Shown: positions 8,787 through 17,715 of the stretch, one piece after another | Layout of the letters: each line of letters opens with the position of its first letter | Numbering within the stretch: position 1 is the stretch's first letter | Assembly (NCBI GenBank): GCA_040772005.1 | Contig: JAXGYZ010000002.1 | Coordinates: 1 to 64,000, forward strand | DNA length: 64,000 nucleotides | Reading direction: 5' to 3' | Source of the DNA: MWBF01 sp040772005 | GTDB taxonomy: Bacteria > Chloroflexota > Anaerolineae > CG2-30-64-16 | The notes under the pieces: generated by a model | The model's input: the letters and a program-made list of their open reading frames with translations, nothing else | Told to the model about the DNA's origin: nothing | Databases searched by the model: none | Translations under genes and position numbers: made by a program

Positions 8787-9526
8787 TGGACGCCAGCCAG
8801 CCCTACTGCTACCGGGTGCAGAATCTCACCAAGACCTACGGCAGCCGCCAGGTGTTGCAGCTCGACACGCTCGACATCCATCCGGGCGAAATCTTCGCGC
8901 TGGTGGGTCCCAGCGGGTCGGGCAAGAGCACCCTGCTGCGCCTGCTCAACTTCCTGGAGCCGCCCACAGTCGGGGCGATTGTGTTCCAGAACGAGACGAT
9001 CAGCGCGGGGCGGTTGGCGCCGCTGGCGCTGCGCCGCCGGGTGACGACCGTTGCGCAGCGGCCCATCCTGTTGAACCGCAGCGTGTGGGCCAACGTGCAG
9101 TTCGGCCTGCGGCTGCGCGGCAGCCGAGACGGCGATGAGAAAGTCGCGGCCGCGCTGGCAGAAGTCGGGCTGGCGCATCTGGCGAAACAACCGGCCCGCA
9201 CGCTGTCCGGGGGCGAGGCGCAGCGCGTGGCGCTGGCCCGCGCGATGGTTATCGAGCCGGACGTACTGCTGCTCGACGAGCCGACCGCCAATCTCGACCC
9301 TTACAACGTCGGCGTCATCGAGGAAACCGTCCGGCGGCTCAACCAGGAGCGGCAGGTCACGGTCATCCTGGTCACGCACAACGTATTCCAGGCGCGGCGC
9401 CTTGCACACCGCGTCGGGCTGATGCTCGACGGCCGGCTGATCGAGATTGCCCCCACCGAGAGCTTCTTCGCGAATCCACAGGACCCCCGCACGGGCGCGT
9501 TTGTGCGCGGGGAAATGGTATATTGA
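8786..9526 (+). CDS. tupC: Tungstate-type ABC transporter ATP-binding protein
   Basis: A 246-aa ABC ATPase that would energise the TupB permease. Walker A is GPSGSGKST, the signature is LSGGEAQRVALARAM, Walker B is VLLLDEPTANLD, and the switch His is in VTHNVFQARRLAHRV. The ATG at 8786 overlaps the tupB stop codon; a GTG at 8783 is also possible. It is the second gene of the tupBCA operon, and tupA follows with 23 nt of spacing. Confidence 0.9.
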   Translation: MDASQPYCYRVQNLTKTYGSRQVLQLDTLDIHPGEIFALVGPSGSGKSTLLRLLNFLEPPTVGAIVFQNETISAGRLAPLALRRRVTTVAQRPILLNRSVWANVQFGLRLRGSRDGDEKVAAALAEVGLAHLAKQPARTLSGGEAQRVALARAMVIEPDVLLLDEPTANLDPYNVGVIEETVRRLNQERQVTVILVTHNVFQARRLAHRVGLMLDGRLIEIAPTESFFANPQDPRTGAFVRGEMVY

Positions 9527-9549
9527 TTTCTTCATCACCGGAGGCGAAA

Positions 9550-10491
9550 ATGTCTAAGCGCAACGTAACTTTCTTGATTCTGCTGGTGCTGGTCAGCCTG
9601 CTGGCTGCCTGCGTGCCGCCGACAACACCGCCTGTACAGGACGAAACCACTGCGCCGACGGCAACCGCCGAGCAGCCGCCCGCGGTGCCGCCGACGGCAG
9701 AGCCCGCTTCCACAGCCGAACGGCTCATCCTGGCGACCACGACCAGCACCGCGGATTCCGGCCTGCTCGATTTCATCCTGCCTGATTTCGAGGCCAAATA
9801 CAATGCTGACGTGGATGTCATCGCAGTCGGTACGGGCCAGGCGCTGGAAATCGGCACGAAGGGGGATGCCGATGTGCTGCTCGTCCACAGCCGCAAGGGC
9901 GAAGATCAATTCGTTGCAGACGGCCACGCCAAAGAACGCTTCGACGTGATGTACAATGACTACGTCATTGTCGGCCCGGCGGCGGACCTCGCCGGCGTCA
10001 GGGGCATGGAGACGGGCAAAGAGGCGTTCGCCGCCATCGCAGGGAGCGAGAGCCTGTTCGTCAGCCGCGGCGACAATTCCGGCACGAACACGAAGGAACT
10101 CAGCATCTGGGCAAGCGCAGGCATCACGCCGACTGCTGAGATGGCGTGGTACAACAGCATCGGCCAGGGCATGGGCGACACGCTGCTGTTCGCGCTGGAA
10201 CAGCAGGGCTACACGCTGACCGACCGCGGCACATATCTGTCGATGGTCGATAAGCTGGCGGGGCTGGAGGTCATGGTCGGCGGGGGCAACGTGGCGGAGA
10301 ACAAGGACAAGACCCTGCTGAATCCGTATGGCGTGCTGGCCGTCAACCCGGAGACGCACCCGAACGTCAAGGCTGATCTGGCAAACAAGTTCGTGGAGTG
10401 GTTGACATCACCCGAGACGCAGGCGCTGATCGGCGGGTACGGCGTGGACAAGTTCGGTCAGCCGCTCTTCTATCCGAGCGCGCAACAGTAG
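9550..10491 (+). CDS. tupA: Tungstate-binding lipoprotein TupA
   Basis: A 313-aa substrate-binding protein of the PstS/TupA type. The signal peptide ends in the lipobox LLAAC, followed by a Thr/Pro-rich tether, so it is anchored outside the membrane. The mature domain opens with LILATTTSTADSGLLDFILP, whose TTTS stretch is the oxyanion-binding hallmark of TupA and WtpA-like proteins. VISRG-type (here FVSRGDNSGTNTKE) and YNDYVIVGP motifs also fit. The start is ATG 9550 with GGAGG 5-6 nt upstream; an upstream TTG at 9523 would spoil the signal peptide. In other bacteria tungstate uptake supplies tungsten-cofactor oxidoreductases. No such enzyme is visible in this window. Confidence 0.9.
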   Translation: MSKRNVTFLILLVLVSLLAACVPPTTPPVQDETTAPTATAEQPPAVPPTAEPASTAERLILATTTSTADSGLLDFILPDFEAKYNADVDVIAVGTGQALEIGTKGDADVLLVHSRKGEDQFVADGHAKERFDVMYNDYVIVGPAADLAGVRGMETGKEAFAAIAGSESLFVSRGDNSGTNTKELSIWASAGITPTAEMAWYNSIGQGMGDTLLFALEQQGYTLTDRGTYLSMVDKLAGLEVMVGGGNVAENKDKTLLNPYGVLAVNPETHPNVKADLANKFVEWLTSPETQALIGGYGVDKFGQPLFYPSAQQ

Positions 10492-10513
10492 ATACGCTTA
10501 AGAGAATCGCTCG

Positions 10514-10542
10514 TGTAGGGGCGAGGTGACCTCGCCCCTACA
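10514..10542. repeat. 29-bp palindrome between convergent genes
   Basis: A perfect palindrome except for its central base, with arms TGTAGGGGCGAGGT and ACCTCGCCCCTACA. It fills most of the gap between tupA and the opposing tyrA-like gene. It has no T-tract, so it is unlikely to be a classical terminator. It looks like a dispersed intergenic element (single copy in this window). Confidence 0.75.
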
Positions 10543-10568
10543 AATTACGCCTTGGATTGCCCAGAGCT

Positions 10569-11558
10569 TTACTTGCGCTTGGGCTTCTCCGGCGCACGCC
10601 CCAGCCGGCCAAACATCATCTCGCGCATGGAACTGCCTGCGGTCGGCATGTCAACTGCCGGCGCCTGGTCATCCCAGTTGCCCCGCGCCTGTGCAGCCAG
10701 CCATTTGCGGCCGGCGACCAGGCTGCGATCCACCTGCGCAACGATATCCGCTTCCTCTCCGTTGAGCAACTGCTCGCGCCATGTGCTCAGTTCTCCAATC
10801 AGGCGATCCAACCACAGCGCGACCAGCTCCCGATTGGCGAAGGGCCCGTCCATCGCGGCCTGCCCATCCGCCGCGGAGAGCAGCGTGCTCACAAAGAACT
10901 GCCCGCCGGCCACCTTGCGCAGGTCATCCCAACCGCTGCTGGTAGTCAGCAGGGATGCCAGCGCGGCCGCGGTCACGGCAGGCAGATGCTCCACCGCGGC
11001 AACAAGGCCATCATGTTCCTCCGCGTCGAGGAAATAGGGCCGCGCGCCCAATGCCTCCGCCACATCCGCCGCGAGGCGCACCGCCGTGTCGTTCGTATGC
11101 ATGTCGGGCGTGAGGCAGAACATCTTCTGATCGAAGAGGTCCGCGCGCGCGCCGTCCAGCGTGGCCTCGTCCGCCACGACAATGGGGTGGCCGCCGACGA
11201 AGTAGGTGTCATCGGGCAGCAGTTTCTTGGCCCAGGCCATGACCGGCTTCTTGACGTCCGCGGTATCCACGATCACGCAGCCGGTCTTCAGCTCCCCGGC
11301 AATGGCCTCCAGCGTGTCGTGGATCTCGTTGAGCGGCAGCGCCAGGATCACCCGGTCCGCGGTGCGCACCGTGTTGATGAGGTTCCACTCCGTGCGGTCC
11401 ACCGCGCCCATCTTCTTGGCGCGACCTGCGACCTCCGGGCTCCGGTCGTGGCCGATCACGTACACCCGATCCTGGAAGCGGCGCAGCGCGAGTCCGGCGG
11501 AGGCCCCAACCAGCCCCAGGCCGACGATTGCCACCTGAAGTTTCTCGCTCATGTCCAT
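10569..11558 (-). CDS. Prephenate/arogenate dehydrogenase family protein
   Basis: A 329-aa NAD(P)-dependent dehydrogenase of the TyrA family, which oxidatively decarboxylates prephenate or arogenate in tyrosine synthesis. The N-terminal Rossmann motif is VAIVGLGLVGASAGLALRRF. ADRVILALPLNEIHDTLEAI, DTADVKKPVMAWAKKLLP and FVGGHPIV are typical TyrA stretches, followed by an all-helical C-terminal domain. The start ATG at 11558 has GGGAGAG upstream; ATG 11552 is nearly as good. The last residues are basic (APEKPKRK). It is followed at its 5' side by the HD-domain gene, with 8 nt between them, and probably shares its transcript. Substrate preference is not readable. Confidence 0.85.
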   Translation of the reverse strand: MDMSEKLQVAIVGLGLVGASAGLALRRFQDRVYVIGHDRSPEVAGRAKKMGAVDRTEWNLINTVRTADRVILALPLNEIHDTLEAIAGELKTGCVIVDTADVKKPVMAWAKKLLPDDTYFVGGHPIVVADEATLDGARADLFDQKMFCLTPDMHTNDTAVRLAADVAEALGARPYFLDAEEHDGLVAAVEHLPAVTAAALASLLTTSSGWDDLRKVAGGQFFVSTLLSAADGQAAMDGPFANRELVALWLDRLIGELSTWREQLLNGEEADIVAQVDRSLVAGRKWLAAQARGNWDDQAPAVDMPTAGSSMREMMFGRLGRAPEKPKRK

Positions 11559-11566
11559 AACTCTCC

Positions 11567-12139
11567 CTATTGATTGTCGTCCGCGCGTTGCAGGGCGGCC
11601 AACAGATGCAGGGTCGCCGCGTCCAGCCCGGCAACCGGCAGATGATCCTGATGATGGCGCATCAGGAGGCACGTCAACGTATCGCAGCCCGCGGCTGCGG
11701 CATCCGCCGCGCCCTGCTCCGCGTGATGCGTATAGAGCCAGAAGGGTCGCCGCCAGTCGCCCCGGCGGGGCAGTGGGCCGCGCGCCCACTTTGCGAGCAA
11801 GTCGGGTCGGTAGGCCCGCAACAGCACGATCGCCGTGCGGTGCAGCAGCGTGAGCCGTGCAGCGCGCTTGGCCGTGTCGTGCAGCAGCGCGGCCTGCAAC
11901 AGCGCCGGGTGAGCCTGCCCTGCCGCGGCCAAGGCCCGCAGCACGTTCAGGCTGTGCCGCTGGTCGTTGCGCGGCATAGCGTCGAACAGCGGCTGCGCAC
12001 GCACCGGCAGGACGGCCTGCACCTCGCGGCGCTCCGCGGGCGTCAGCGCCCGGCGATAGGCCAGCAGCCCGGCTGTGAACTGGCGCACCCGGTAGGCCAC
12101 GCGCCGCGGGGAGGGAAGACCACGGGCGCGGAACGCCAT
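11567..12139 (-). CDS. HD-domain protein (predicted phosphohydrolase)
   Basis: A 190-aa protein with an HD-type metal-binding pattern: RHSLNVLRAL, then LLQAALLHDTAK (the HD doublet), then YTHHAEQGAADAA and a later LLMRHHQDHL. Such proteins hydrolyse phosphomonoesters or nucleotides. The N-terminal region is basic and partly hydrophobic. ATG at 12139 has GGGGA about 6 nt upstream; a TTG at 12151 is also in frame. It sits between the M50 protease (13 nt upstream) and the TyrA-like gene, all in one direction. Its substrate is unknown. Confidence 0.8.
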   Translation of the reverse strand: MAFRARGLPSPRRVAYRVRQFTAGLLAYRRALTPAERREVQAVLPVRAQPLFDAMPRNDQRHSLNVLRALAAAGQAHPALLQAALLHDTAKRAARLTLLHRTAIVLLRAYRPDLLAKWARGPLPRRGDWRRPFWLYTHHAEQGAADAAAAGCDTLTCLLMRHHQDHLPVAGLDAATLHLLAALQRADDNQ

Positions 12140-12152
12140 GCTGATCCCCAAC

Positions 12153-12776
12153 CTACCCCAGCAAGAACCGGTTGACGACGCTCATCGCCGCGCCGAGCCA
12201 GCGGCCCAGGAAGTTGAGCTGGGGTGAGACATAGCCGAGCATGAACAGGCCGAGCAGGATCAGCGGGCCATAGGTTCCCGCAATGCGCACCAGCTCGCCG
12301 CCCGCGCGGCCCAGCACCCCACTCAACACGCGGAAGCCGTCCAGCGGCGCCAACGGAATCAGGTTGAACACGAACAACAGGACGTTGATGCCGACGAACA
12401 CCTGGACGAACTGGTGAACGCCGAATGGCAGCCCGTCGAACAGGCCCAGCCTGTAGGGCACGGCCAGCAGCGCGGCCATCAGCAGATTGCTCAACGGCCC
12501 GGCCAGCGAAACGAGCACGCCGCCCCAGCGCCGGTTACGCAGGTTGTACTCGTTGACCGGCACCGGCTTGGCCCAGCCGATGAAGCTGACCAGCAGCATC
12601 AACGACCCCAGGGGATCGAGGTGCGCCAGGGGGTTCAGGGTCAGGCGGCCCATGCGCTGCGCGGTCGGGTCGCCCAGCTTGTAGGCCGTCCACGCGTGCG
12701 CGAGTTCGTGAATCGGGAAGCCCACCAGCAGAATGACGGCTTTCGCGAGCAATATCGACAAACTGAAATCAAACAA
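12153..12776 (-). CDS. Site-2-type M50 metalloprotease, Rv2869/YwhC-like
   Basis: A 207-aa integral membrane zinc protease of family M50. The active-site helix GFPIHELAHAWTAYKLGD carries HExxH, and the third ligand lies in NLIPLAPLDGFRVLSG (the N/D-P-x-D-G motif). There are five or six membrane segments and no PDZ domain, so it is the short type. The start is TTG at 12776: GGAG lies 7 nt upstream, and no ATG or GTG is available before the HExxH helix. A TATAAT-like -10 (complement of 12808-12813) gives a leader of about 25 nt. It heads a probable operon with the HD and TyrA-like genes. Substrate unknown. Confidence 0.88.
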   Translation of the reverse strand: MFDFSLSILLAKAVILLVGFPIHELAHAWTAYKLGDPTAQRMGRLTLNPLAHLDPLGSLMLLVSFIGWAKPVPVNEYNLRNRRWGGVLVSLAGPLSNLLMAALLAVPYRLGLFDGLPFGVHQFVQVFVGINVLLFVFNLIPLAPLDGFRVLSGVLGRAGGELVRIAGTYGPLILLGLFMLGYVSPQLNFLGRWLGAAMSVVNRFLLG

Positions 12777-12858
12777 ACTGCATCTCCAACCGGCGATTGA
12801 CGCACGAATTATAGCATAGGATGGCCCCGCAGCAGGAATGGCGCGGCACACGCCGTTC

Positions 12859-12911
12859 GTAGTAGGCGCTTCAGCGCCCGGTTCGATGCGGGGCGCGGAA
12901 GCGCCTACTAC
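12859..12911. repeat. 53-bp interrupted palindrome
   Basis: GTAGTAGGCGCTTC (12859-12872) is the exact reverse complement of GAAGCGCCTACTAC (12898-12911). The inner bases AGCGCCC and GGGCGC also pair. It lies between the divergent M50 and beta-mannosidase genes. A clean dispersed-repeat-like element, seen once here. Confidence 0.8.
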
Positions 12912-12959
12912 TAACCAGGAGGATTCTTCAAACAAGGCGGCCCATGCTATCATCACTGC

Positions 12960-15245
12960 ATGGCACGACAGATGCTCGACCTCTCCACTCTGGCCTGGCG
13001 CATGGGGCCGGCCCCGCGGCAGCCGTACAGCGCGCGTCCGGCGGACGACCGCCGCGCGGTCCGGGCGTGGCACCCGGCGCGTGTGCCCGCCGCGGTACGC
13101 ACGGACCTCGCGGCCGCGGGCCTCGTGCCGCCGGTGGATACGCCCGAGGGCCTCGCCGCGGGCGACTGGGTCGATGCGGTGGACTGGTGGTACGAGGTGC
13201 AGTTGCCGGGCGGCTGGCCCGGCGACGAGCAGGTCGTGCTGGAGGCGGACGGCATCGACGACCGGTGCGCGGTCTGGCTGGATGACCGGCTGCTGACCAC
13301 GCACGCAGGGATGTTTGCGCGGCAGGCGGTCGTCCTCTCGCCATGGGTCAACACGGCCGAGCCGCACACGCTTGCCATCCGCATCTGGGGCGCGGGCGCG
13401 CTGCCGCGGCTGCCCAACCCGCCCTGGCGCCGCCTCATCCGCCGCGCGCTCAAGCTGACCGGCACGACGGCAGAGTACTTCCCGGATCGCATGGCGACCC
13501 CCCACGCGCCGTTCAGCTTCGGCTGGGACTTCGCGCCGCGCGTCTTCGGCACGGGCATCTGGGACGACATCCGCCTCGTCACCTGTTGCGGCGCGTACAT
13601 CGAGGATGTGTACGCAGCGCCGGAGCCGCTCACCGCGGAGGACCCCGCGCCTGTCCGCTGGCAGGTGCGGCTGGCATGGCAGCAGCTCACCGAAACACCC
13701 GTCGCGGTTGAGATCGAAGTCAGCCAGGGGGGCGATGTCAGGCACACGGTACGACGCGAAATGGTCGCGCAAGGTGCTTCGCCGGTCGAGCTGGCGTTCG
13801 AATCGCCACCCCTCCGGCGCTGGTGGCCGTGGGACCAGGGCGAACCGTACCTGTGCCGCGTGACCGTCCGGCTGCTGGACGCGCGCGGCGAAGTGCTGGA
13901 CGAGGCCGGCGTGACGACCGGGGTACGCACGGTGCGCCGCGAGCGGCTGGCCGGCGGCGCACCGTGGCGCTTCATCGTCAACGACCGGCCGGTCTTCCTG
14001 CGCGGGGCCAACTGGACGCCCGCGGATGTCCTGCCGGGGACCGTGACACCTGCGCACTATGCCCAGCTGCTGGACATGGCAAGGGACGCCGGCATCAACT
14101 TCCTGCGCGTCTGGGGCGGCGGCGTGCGCGAGCGCGCGCCGTTCTGGGAGACGTGCGACCGGCTGGGCATCATGGCGTGGCAGGAATTCCCGCTGGCGTG
14201 CGCGTTCCTCGACCATCACCCGCGCACAGCATCCTATCTCACAGCGCTGTCCGACGAAGCGCGCGGCACCGTCCACGCCCTGCGCCATCATCCAAGCCTT
14301 ATTGCGTGGTGCGGGGGCAACGAGATCAACCCGCTGCGCGAGCGCCTCCCGCTGGCCGCGCTGGCAGGCGTGCTGGCGCAGGAAGACGACCGGCGCCCGT
14401 GGATCCCCGCCTCCCCGTCGGACGGCGACGTGCACCAGTGGGATGTGTGGCACGGCTTCGCACCGTGGACGGCGCTGCAGGCGCAGGTCCCGCCGTTCAT
14501 GAGCGAGTTCGGCCTCCAAGCCCTACCGGACGCGGCAACGGTGGCCGAGATGTTCCCCGCCGGCGCGCCGCCTTCGCTCGACGCCCCGCCGTGGCTCGCG
14601 CGCAAGGCGCAGCCGGCCAAGCTGCGCCACTACGCCGGTGCAGACATGGATGCGAGTATTGGAGACGCCATCCGGCTGACCCAGCAGGTCCAGGCCGCGG
14701 CCCTGCAGGCGGGCGTCGAGGCGTGCCGCATCCGCCGCGAGGGCGGCTACACGGCGCAACGACCCTGCGGCGGGGTCGCGTTCTGGCAGTTCAACGAGCC
14801 GTGGCGCGCGGTGAGCTGGTCGGTCGTGGATCGCGCGGGCCGTCCGAAGGCGGCCTACGAGGCGATCCGGCGGAGCTATCAGCCGCTGCTTGTTGCGGCG
14901 CAGTTCCCGCGCCGGCCTTACAGCGAGGGCGACCTCTTCGAGGCGGCCCTCTGGCTGGTCAGTGACCTGCCCGCCGCGCAGCCTCCCTGCACGGTAGAGG
15001 TCTGGCTGGACGACTGCGCAATCTGGACACGCGCGGCAGTAGACATCCCGGCAGCAGGTGCGTACCGGCTCGGCCCCGCGCGCGTGCCGTTGGCCCGGCA
15101 GCCGAGAACGCTCACCCTCCGACTGCTGCGCGCCGGCGCGGTCATCGCGGAGAACCGATATGACCTGCAAGTCCCGCTGCCGGGGCCGCAGCCCCGCGCC
15201 AGCCGCCTGCTCCGCTGGCTGGCCGACCGCCTGCTGGCGACCTGA
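12960..15245 (+). CDS. Beta-mannosidase-like glycoside hydrolase family 2
   Basis: A 761-aa GH2 enzyme with the beta-mannosidase layout. An N-terminal jelly-roll sugar-binding domain (about 60-180, FGWDFAPRVFGTGIWDDIRL) is followed by an immunoglobulin-like domain, then a TIM barrel from about 335 (FLRGANWTPADVL, NFLRVWGGG). The acid/base is Glu455 in AWCGGNEIN and the nucleophile is Glu516 in FMSEFGLQ. FWQFNEPWRAVSWSVVD closes the barrel. There is no signal peptide, so it should be cytoplasmic and act on imported oligosaccharides or mannosides. A TATCAT -10 (12948-12953) ends 6 nt before the ATG and no Shine-Dalgarno lies close, so the mRNA may be leaderless. AGGAGG at 12918 is too far away to serve. 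Confidence 0.9.
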   Translation: MARQMLDLSTLAWRMGPAPRQPYSARPADDRRAVRAWHPARVPAAVRTDLAAAGLVPPVDTPEGLAAGDWVDAVDWWYEVQLPGGWPGDEQVVLEADGIDDRCAVWLDDRLLTTHAGMFARQAVVLSPWVNTAEPHTLAIRIWGAGALPRLPNPPWRRLIRRALKLTGTTAEYFPDRMATPHAPFSFGWDFAPRVFGTGIWDDIRLVTCCGAYIEDVYAAPEPLTAEDPAPVRWQVRLAWQQLTETPVAVEIEVSQGGDVRHTVRREMVAQGASPVELAFESPPLRRWWPWDQGEPYLCRVTVRLLDARGEVLDEAGVTTGVRTVRRERLAGGAPWRFIVNDRPVFLRGANWTPADVLPGTVTPAHYAQLLDMARDAGINFLRVWGGGVRERAPFWETCDRLGIMAWQEFPLACAFLDHHPRTASYLTALSDEARGTVHALRHHPSLIAWCGGNEINPLRERLPLAALAGVLAQEDDRRPWIPASPSDGDVHQWDVWHGFAPWTALQAQVPPFMSEFGLQALPDAATVAEMFPAGAPPSLDAPPWLARKAQPAKLRHYAGADMDASIGDAIRLTQQVQAAALQAGVEACRIRREGGYTAQRPCGGVAFWQFNEPWRAVSWSVVDRAGRPKAAYEAIRRSYQPLLVAAQFPRRPYSEGDLFEAALWLVSDLPAAQPPCTVEVWLDDCAIWTRAAVDIPAAGAYRLGPARVPLARQPRTLTLRLLRAGAVIAENRYDLQVPLPGPQPRASRLLRWLADRLLAT

Positions 15246-15266
15246 AGAGCGGAATCACCAAAAATG

Positions 15267-15295
15267 TTGACACAATAACGCTTCTAGACTATCCT
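15267..15295 (+). promoter_or_regulatory. Promoter giving a leaderless transcript of the glycosyltransferase
   Basis: TTGACA (15267-15272), a 17-nt spacer, then TATCCT (15290-15295). The GTG start codon at 15303 lies exactly 7 nt beyond the -10, where transcription should begin, and no Shine-Dalgarno is present. Confidence 0.8.
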
Positions 15296-15302
15296 TATCA
15301 GC

Positions 15303-16232
15303 GTGCGTGTTGTAGTTAATGGTTGGTTTCGTGACCGGTTGACGACGGGCAGCGGCCAGTACCTGGCGGCGCTGCACGAGTGGCTGCCGCGCGTCGGGCC
15401 CGGGCACGAATTCCTGATTGTCCAACGCGCCGGGCAGCCCGGCGGGCCGTCCGACGGGGCCAGGTGGGTGACCGCAGCAACGCCCTTCGACCGCGCCGGC
15501 GAGAACCTGGCGAAGCTCTGGTTTGAGCAGGTCAGCTTCCCGGCTGCGTGCCGCCGCCTGCGGGCCGACGTCGCGTTCGTGCCGTACTGGGCCGCGCCGG
15601 GGTGGTCGCCCTGCCCGGTGGTCGTCACGGTCCACGACCTGATTCCACTGTTGCTGCCCGCGTATCGCGGGGGACTGTTGCAGCGGGGCTATACGTGGCT
15701 GGTCAGCCGGACCGCGCGACGCGCGGCCGCGGTGCTGGCCGATTCCGAGGCCAGCCGCCAGGATGTGGTGCGTCACCTGCATATTGCGCCGGAGCGTGTC
15801 CATGCCGTCCACCTGGCTGCCGACCCGCGCTTCCGCCGCGTGACAGACGAGGCAACCCTGCGCCGGGTGCGCGAGCGATACGCCCTGCCCTGCGAGCCGT
15901 TCCTGCTCTACCTGGGCGGGTTCGATGTGCGCAAGAACCTGCCGCGCACGCTGGAAGCCTATGCGCGGCTCGTGCAGCGGCTCAACGCGGAGACCAGGGC
16001 GGTCCCGCGCCTGGTGATTGCCGGCAAGCTGCCCGCCGCGGACAGTGCATTCGCGCCCGACCCGCAGCCCATCATCGCCCGTCTCGCGCTGGCCGATTAT
16101 GTCCACCTGACGGGTTGGGTGGATGAGGCAGACAAGCCGGCCCTGTACACGCTGGCCGCCGGCACGCTCTTCATCAGCGAGTACGAGGGCTTCGGCCTGC
16201 CCGTCCTGGAAGCGATGGCGAGCGATGGGTGA
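15303..16232 (+). pseudogene. GT4-family glycosyltransferase, 3'-truncated at a repeat
   Basis: A 309-aa group 1 (GT4, GT-B fold) glycosyltransferase fragment. The N-terminal acceptor half is intact (MRVVVNGWFRDRLTTGSGQY, VVTVHDLIPLLLPAYRGG). The donor half begins with FLLYLGGFDVRKNLPRTLEA and reaches the nucleotide-sugar-binding EYEGFGLPVLEAMA, the E-x7-E motif. At that point the frame hits TGA at the first base of a TTACTCGTTACT repeat. Family members continue for roughly 60-90 residues (a CGTPVV-type loop, then the C-terminal helix), and no remnant of this survives before the next gene. The protein may be inactive. Assembly collapse at the repeat is an alternative explanation. Confidence 0.8.
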
Positions 16233-16312
16233 TTACTCGTTACTCATTACTCGTTACTGGTTGCGAATGAGTAATGAGTAACGAGTAACCAGTAAAGAGT
16301 AACGAGTAAACT
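16233..16312. repeat. Family C inverted repeat (TTACTCGTTACT type)
   Basis: Iterated TTACTCGTTACTCATTACTC on the left faces GAGTAATGAGTAACGAGTAA on the right. The same family fills the rsfS-ndk gap at 54562-54655. It starts immediately after the truncated glycosyltransferase stop codon. Confidence 0.85.
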
Positions 16313-16328
16313 GTCCCGTGGAGTCCCA

Positions 16329-17690
16329 GTGCCTGAAGTCAACAAACTTGCGCGCGGCGCTCACAACATTCTGACGCGGAGCTTTGGGCTGCGCCGGGAT
16401 CAGAATCTGCTTATCTTCGCTGACGCCGATTCGGTCGAGGTCATCGAAGCCATCGCGCGCACGGCGCACGAGCTTGGCATCCATGTGACGTCATTTTTCG
16501 TGCCGCGTTTCCTGCAGACGATGATGACGACCTCCGAAAACCTGCCGCTGCCGGCGGAGGCCGCAGTGCGCGAGGCCGATGCCATCCTGAGCTGCCTTTC
16601 CGACCATCCGGAGCTGCGCAACTACCGCGTGCGCGTGCTCCAGACCGGTTGGAGCCGCCGCGCGAAGCTCGGCCACGCGCCGGGCATGACGCCTGACATC
16701 CTGCGCATGGCCGACACCGACTATGCCGCGCTCTGCGAGCAGGCACAGCTCATCGCGCTGACCCTGCTCCTGGGCAAGCGCGCCGAAATTGTCACCACCG
16801 ACAGCCAGGGCCGCGAGTACCGGCTGAGCGCGGAGATCGGCGGCTGGGAACATCCGCCGGGCATCAGTGACGGCGTCATTCGCGACGGCGCGTGGGACCA
16901 ACTGCCGCCGGGCGAGGTGTACGTGGTCCCGCGTTCGGCCAGCGGCCAGATCGTCATCAACGGCTCGCTGCCGGGCAAGGTGGTGAGATCGGGCGAAGAA
17001 CTGGTGCTGACCTTTCAGGATGGCCGCCTGACCGGCATCGCGCCGGAGGATGGCGCCACCGCGCGCCACCTGCACGAGACGCAGATCGCGTTTGCGGAGC
17101 GCCGCCATGACCCGAACTGGACGAACCTGGCGGAAATCGGCTTTGGCCTGAACCCGACCGTGCCGGACCTGTGCGGCGTCAGCACCGTCGACGAGAAGAA
17201 GGCGCACACCCTGCACATTGCGCTCGGCCACAGCCTGAGCCTCGGCGGTGATGTGGATTCGGTCATCCACTGCGATATGACCATCAGAAAGCCGACCGTC
17301 TACGTGAGCGGCCGGCTGGTTATGAAGAAGGGCGACTGGCGCATCAACGAGGCGGACTGGCGGCTGGACCACCGCAACGTCACCGTGCCCGCCGGCTGGT
17401 GGGACGGGGTCACGCACATCGGTCGCAGCGGCGTGCGTACCGAACGCGAGAATGGCCGGCTGGTATGCGTGTGGAACGCCGGCCAGGGTCGCTGGGACAG
17501 CGCGCCGGTGGGCCTCGAGGGGACTGCGCGGCTGGCCGCGCGCGTGTACGACCTGCTGCCGGAGACAGGCAATCCGGTCGAGCGCGACCGCCTGACCCTG
17601 GAAGCCTCGCAGGCGGGCGTGCCCGCGGTCGCGGTGGCCGGCCTGCTCTGGGTGATGCACCGGTTTGACCTGGTGCGGTTGACGACGTGA
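16329..17690 (+). CDS. M29-family aminopeptidase-like metalloprotein
   Basis: A 453-aa protein related to the M29 thermophilic aminopeptidases (AmpS, PepS), which use two metals to release N-terminal residues. The C-terminal half of the core has the family stretches NLAEIGFGLNP, KKAHTLHIALGHS, then DSVIHCDMTI with the HxD ligand. The N-terminal half shows the alternating DAILSCLS-type Rossmann-like pattern of the family. An extension of about 100 residues follows the usual C-terminus, ending in a helical segment (VPAVAVAGLLWVMHRFDLV). GTG at 16329 follows a weak GGAG. The gene begins only 17 nt after the repeat that truncates the glycosyltransferase. Confidence 0.8.
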   Translation: MPEVNKLARGAHNILTRSFGLRRDQNLLIFADADSVEVIEAIARTAHELGIHVTSFFVPRFLQTMMTTSENLPLPAEAAVREADAILSCLSDHPELRNYRVRVLQTGWSRRAKLGHAPGMTPDILRMADTDYAALCEQAQLIALTLLLGKRAEIVTTDSQGREYRLSAEIGGWEHPPGISDGVIRDGAWDQLPPGEVYVVPRSASGQIVINGSLPGKVVRSGEELVLTFQDGRLTGIAPEDGATARHLHETQIAFAERRHDPNWTNLAEIGFGLNPTVPDLCGVSTVDEKKAHTLHIALGHSLSLGGDVDSVIHCDMTIRKPTVYVSGRLVMKKGDWRINEADWRLDHRNVTVPAGWWDGVTHIGRSGVRTERENGRLVCVWNAGQGRWDSAPVGLEGTARLAARVYDLLPETGNPVERDRLTLEASQAGVPAVAVAGLLWVMHRFDLVRLTT

Positions 17691-17715
17691 AGGCGAGATA
17701 TCAGGGGGGATCACC

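Noticed and set aside
12153..14519. A 788-codon open frame on the minus strand
   Set aside because: Only its last 207 codons are a real gene (M50 protease). The rest is antisense to the beta-mannosidase, a common effect of high GC.
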